Below, in pieces: positions 5,476 to 7,443 of a DNA stretch of 7,443 nt. This DNA comes from Patescibacteria group bacterium. Its GTDB lineage: Bacteria > Patescibacteriota > Saccharimonadia > CAILAD01 > BJGX01. Made by a program: the position numbers and the translations under genes. The notes under the pieces are model-generated. The model was not told the origin of the DNA. It was given only the letters and a program-made list of their open reading frames with translations, and did no database searches. Numbering within the stretch: the stretch's first letter is position 1; the number at the start of each line of letters is the position of its first letter. The DNA is taken from positions 1-7,443 of the forward strand of contig SICB01000025.1 in the NCBI GenBank assembly GCA_009691555.1. Direction: 5' to 3'.

Positions 5476-5511
5476 CAGCAAATTGACATACCTTGTATTA
5501 TATGACATACA
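5428..5511. repeat. Cluster of CATAC(C/T/A) direct repeats
   Basis: On the plus strand CATACT at 5428, CATACC at 5434, 5443 and 5487, and CATACA at 5506. The first two abut and the third follows after three bases. A GGTATA at 5420 is in opposite orientation to CATACC and a TATACC lies at 5399-5404. The cluster lies upstream of the -10 boxes at 5389-5399 and surrounds the one at 5497-5502, where a transcription factor could bind. Confidence 0.4.
5497..5502 (-). promoter_or_regulatory. Upstream -10 box with leaderless-type spacing
   Basis: TATAAT on the minus strand, followed by AC as at 1755 and 2531, with 7 bases to an ATG at 5489. The frame from that ATG is only four codons. The box may be a second promoter of the 116-residue protein gene, giving a leader of about 140 bases. 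Confidence 0.45.
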
Positions 5512-5526
5512 ACTTTTTTATTCGTG

Positions 5527-5574
5527 AGCACAATATACAGTCCTTGTAATAAGGGGTGTGTGCTTTATTTTTTG
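5527..5574 (+). other. Branched inverted repeat with T-run at the end of the lipocalin-like gene
   Basis: AGCACA (5527-5532) pairs with TGTGCT (5559-5564); inside, CCTT (5542-5545) pairs with AAGG (5551-5554). On the plus strand the outer arm is followed by TTATTTTTTG, a terminator-like layout facing no known plus-strand gene. The T-run overlaps the AAA-AAA-TAA end of the minus-strand gene, so it may be partly fortuitous. In the minus direction no T-run follows, but the structure could still mark the mRNA end. Confidence 0.35.
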
Positions 5575-7232
5575 TTAGCTCTTGGGTTCGAAAAATACTT
5601 CAGACCGCGGGTTTGGCTCATAACTTTTTTGAGCTCTCTTTTGTGCATCAGAACATAGAGGGCACTAGATAGGCGCCCAAATAGATTGTCGTAGTTGATG
5701 TCCAGTAGGGCCCTGTCGGCGGGATTGCTAATACCAGCCAACTCATATGAGTTTGATACGGTGTTGGCAAACTGAACGGCCTCAGCGAAGCCGCGGCCGA
5801 TATCTTTGCCGGTAGGGTCAACCACAAAAACAGCCCCTTCGTTGTACTGTGAGGTATTTGCAAAAAAGTTAATTTGGCCACCTTCGACAATTGGCTTCAT
5901 GCTGAATTTGCGTAGTTCCTCGGGCAAAACTGAATCGAAACTAAAATCCCATCTATAGGGGAACCAAGCGTGGGTGGCGGGGTAGAGGGCTGGGTTGGGG
6001 GTGCGCTCGGCCTTGGTCCACTCACTGACGGTAAGTAAGCCCGTAAGGTAGTGCAGTTTGCTGTGTGCATCCATGTACTTACCGGTGACGCCGATTTCCA
6101 TCGCTTCGGGAGGGTTTGGTCCGTCTTGAAAATAAAATTTCTCATAGTGCTTATTGTGTATTGCTAATAGTGTGATCTGGCGATTTCCGTCGAACTGGGC
6201 CATGTACCAATCCCAACCAACAGGACTAGGCTTGGCTGTGTTAGCCGAAGCACGAATTACTAGCGAATGGGCGTTCCCGCTCATAAAACCCCACTGGTGA
6301 TCAAACCAAAATGTGCCTTTTTTGAGCTTGATGGTTTCATCGCCGATAGTTAGGGTACTACCAGCCTTTAGCACCAAATTGGGTATCGAATAGTACAATG
6401 TACCCCAGCCATCAACATACGGAGCGACGCCTTCATCGCCCTGCGGGAGTATTGCTTTACCAGAATTAAAGGTCAAATCGATAGCGAGCTTGATGGGGTC
6501 GTTGGGGTTTTTTTCGATACCCATAGCCTGCACGCTAAGAGGCCAGAGCTCGTCTTTGCTACCAGAGCTAATTTTATTTTTACCGAGGGAGTATGAAAAT
6601 GGTTCCGCAGTCCAATCGATAAGACCACTGGTACCGGCAATTACAATTGGGTCGGCCTGGTAATGTTTTTTGCCGGACTCGCTAACTCCAAACTGGAGCT
6701 CGATAATTTGGTTCTCTTGGTCCGATAAGCCGAACTGCTTGACTAACTCTGGTGGGAAGAGGGCATACTGAAAAAACATACATTCAATGCCATATTCCTT
6801 GCCGTTTTCACCCCAAGCACTACCAACAAAGAAGTGCCAGCCGACTTGTACATCGGGTTTTACTTGGTGATCGCGCATAAATTCGAGCTTGGCATCGCGG
6901 TGCATGCCTTCGTAGCCCAAGGTTGCATCCAGCCCCAAGAATTTGCTAGTAAAAATATAGGCTTGGTGCGGTGTGAGGCTATCGCAATACTTTTTGAGCA
7001 TATTGTAGCGCTTTTTGTAGTTTGGATTGTGCGATTGCGGCCTTGCAATCAACCAGTCGAGGTAATCGCTCATCCTCTGGCCGATTGCCCGATTGCTGTT
7101 TTTGTCAGAATTGATTGTTTTTAGGTAGGCTGGCGGTATTTTGGATTCATCGTAGCTTTCGAGCCACAGTGCGTTGGCGATGTGCTCCTTGGTATGGTCG
7201 TCGATGCTGCTAGGGGTGGGGGTGTTAGCCAT
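5565..7232 (-). CDS. Large lipocalin-like protein of the CrtC/AttH superfamily
   Basis: A 555-residue protein. An N-terminal helical part (residues 1-120) precedes two beta-rich halves. GWHFFVGS (131-138) and ECMFFQYALFP (150-160) match the first-strand pattern of the CrtC/AttH lipocalin-like domain; KGTFWFDHQWGF (305-316) contains the hallmark D-H-x-W-G (D311, H312, W314), and GWDWYMAQFDGNRQITLLAI (339-358) matches the strand that follows. The second half (about 385-500) should form the second barrel. CrtC relatives hydrate carotenoids, while others, such as AttH, have unknown ligands; no carotenoid gene is in this window, so I call only a lipid- or isoprenoid-like binding or modifying role. 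It is longer than typical relatives (about 350-400 residues) and shows no signal peptide. The ATG at 7232 follows the upstream membrane-protein stop by 7 bases, with GAGAAAG as a weak ribosome-binding site, so an operon is likely. Confidence 0.8.
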   Translation of the reverse strand: MANTPTPSSIDDHTKEHIANALWLESYDESKIPPAYLKTINSDKNSNRAIGQRMSDYLDWLIARPQSHNPNYKKRYNMLKKYCDSLTPHQAYIFTSKFLGLDATLGYEGMHRDAKLEFMRDHQVKPDVQVGWHFFVGSAWGENGKEYGIECMFFQYALFPPELVKQFGLSDQENQIIELQFGVSESGKKHYQADPIVIAGTSGLIDWTAEPFSYSLGKNKISSGSKDELWPLSVQAMGIEKNPNDPIKLAIDLTFNSGKAILPQGDEGVAPYVDGWGTLYYSIPNLVLKAGSTLTIGDETIKLKKGTFWFDHQWGFMSGNAHSLVIRASANTAKPSPVGWDWYMAQFDGNRQITLLAIHNKHYEKFYFQDGPNPPEAMEIGVTGKYMDAHSKLHYLTGLLTVSEWTKAERTPNPALYPATHAWFPYRWDFSFDSVLPEELRKFSMKPIVEGGQINFFANTSQYNEGAVFVVDPTGKDIGRGFAEAVQFANTVSNSYELAGISNPADRALLDINYDNLFGRLSSALYVLMHKRELKKVMSQTRGLKYFSNPRANKK

Positions 7233-7239
7233 AGTAGTG

Positions 7240-7443
7240 CTACTTTCTCTTCGCTTTAAATTTACGCTTTGGCCCGTGTTTCATAACACTATTACCAAGA
7301 ATACCGACCAGTGCACCAGAGCCAAGCACTCCAACTGTAAGACCAACAAGGATATTTACAATCGGTACGGCGTAGAGGCCTAGTACTACAACTGAGCCAA
7401 CTAGCATGGTACGAAATGGCTTGTATTTGTGCTTGGTGAGTTT
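7240..7443 (-). CDS. Small membrane protein, C-terminal 67 residues (cut by window edge)
   Basis: The frame is open to the window edge, so the start is missing. The visible part has a basic stretch KHKYKPFR, a hydrophobic helix (about visible residues 13-33), a second hydrophobic glycine-rich segment (about 34-53, VGLTVGVLGSGALVGILG), and a strongly basic tail (KRKFKAKRK) ending in TAG. This suggests two membrane helices, with the positively charged ends on the cytoplasmic side. I do not recognise the family. It stops 7 bases before the ATG of the lipocalin-like gene, which points to co-transcription and possibly a shared job at the membrane. Confidence 0.7.
   Translation of the reverse strand, partial: KLTKHKYKPFRTMLVGSVVVLGLYAVPIVNILVGLTVGVLGSGALVGILGNSVMKHGPKRKFKAKRK

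Noticed and set aside
5349..5489. TGA read-through or recoding joining the short frame at 5489 to the 116-residue protein, which is in the same frame
   Set aside because: It would require reading through two TGA codons, a one-in-three frame coincidence explains the match, and no gene here contains an internal TGA.

Overview
This window most likely comes from a small-genome bacterium of the Patescibacteria/CPR type, with Candidatus Saccharibacteria as my best guess. The reasons are short leaders with TATAAT boxes 7-8 bases ahead of start codons (leaderless mRNAs), a DUF2779 nuclease-like protein, an LPXTG surface protein and a large lipocalin-like (CrtC/AttH) protein. The assignment is by family recollection, not search; a high-level alternative is another Gram-positive-type lineage. 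The genetic code is standard: about 1,800 codons of convincing genes have no internal TGA, and all complete genes end in TAG or TAA.

Layout. The plus strand, 1-4124, carries a 46-residue DUF2256 zinc-ribbon-like protein, a small cupin (RmlC-type), a non-coding stretch with hairpins and a good sigma70-type promoter, a soluble GGDEF protein (putative diguanylate cyclase), a HAD-IB (SerB-like) phosphatase and a two-domain DUF2779 protein (PD-(D/E)XK nuclease fold plus DEDDy exonuclease-like domain). The minus strand, 4187-7443, carries (in the order of transcription) the end of a small two-helix membrane protein, the 555-residue lipocalin-like protein, an intergenic region with tandem promoters, CATAC repeats and a possible 26-codon ORF, an unrecognised 116-residue protein, and a 228-residue LPXTG-anchored surface protein. 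The two groups converge at 4125-4186, where a minus-strand terminator lies.

How the genes relate. The only tight pair is the membrane protein and the lipocalin-like protein (7-base gap), which probably form one operon. The other genes look like individually transcribed units, each with its own TATAAT-type box. There are two start modes side by side: leaderless starts (HAD, DUF2779, probably DUF2256) and Shine-Dalgarno starts (cupin, GGDEF, 116-residue protein, LPXTG protein). I see no tRNA, rRNA, IS element, integrase or CRISPR array. No obvious multi-gene defence or biosynthetic system is visible. The points most worth a second look are the GGDEF protein with a shortened inhibitory-site spacing and an N-terminal cysteine cluster, the iteron-rich promoter region at 5389-5511, the promoter/palindrome overlap at 811-868, and the lipocalin/membrane-protein pair.
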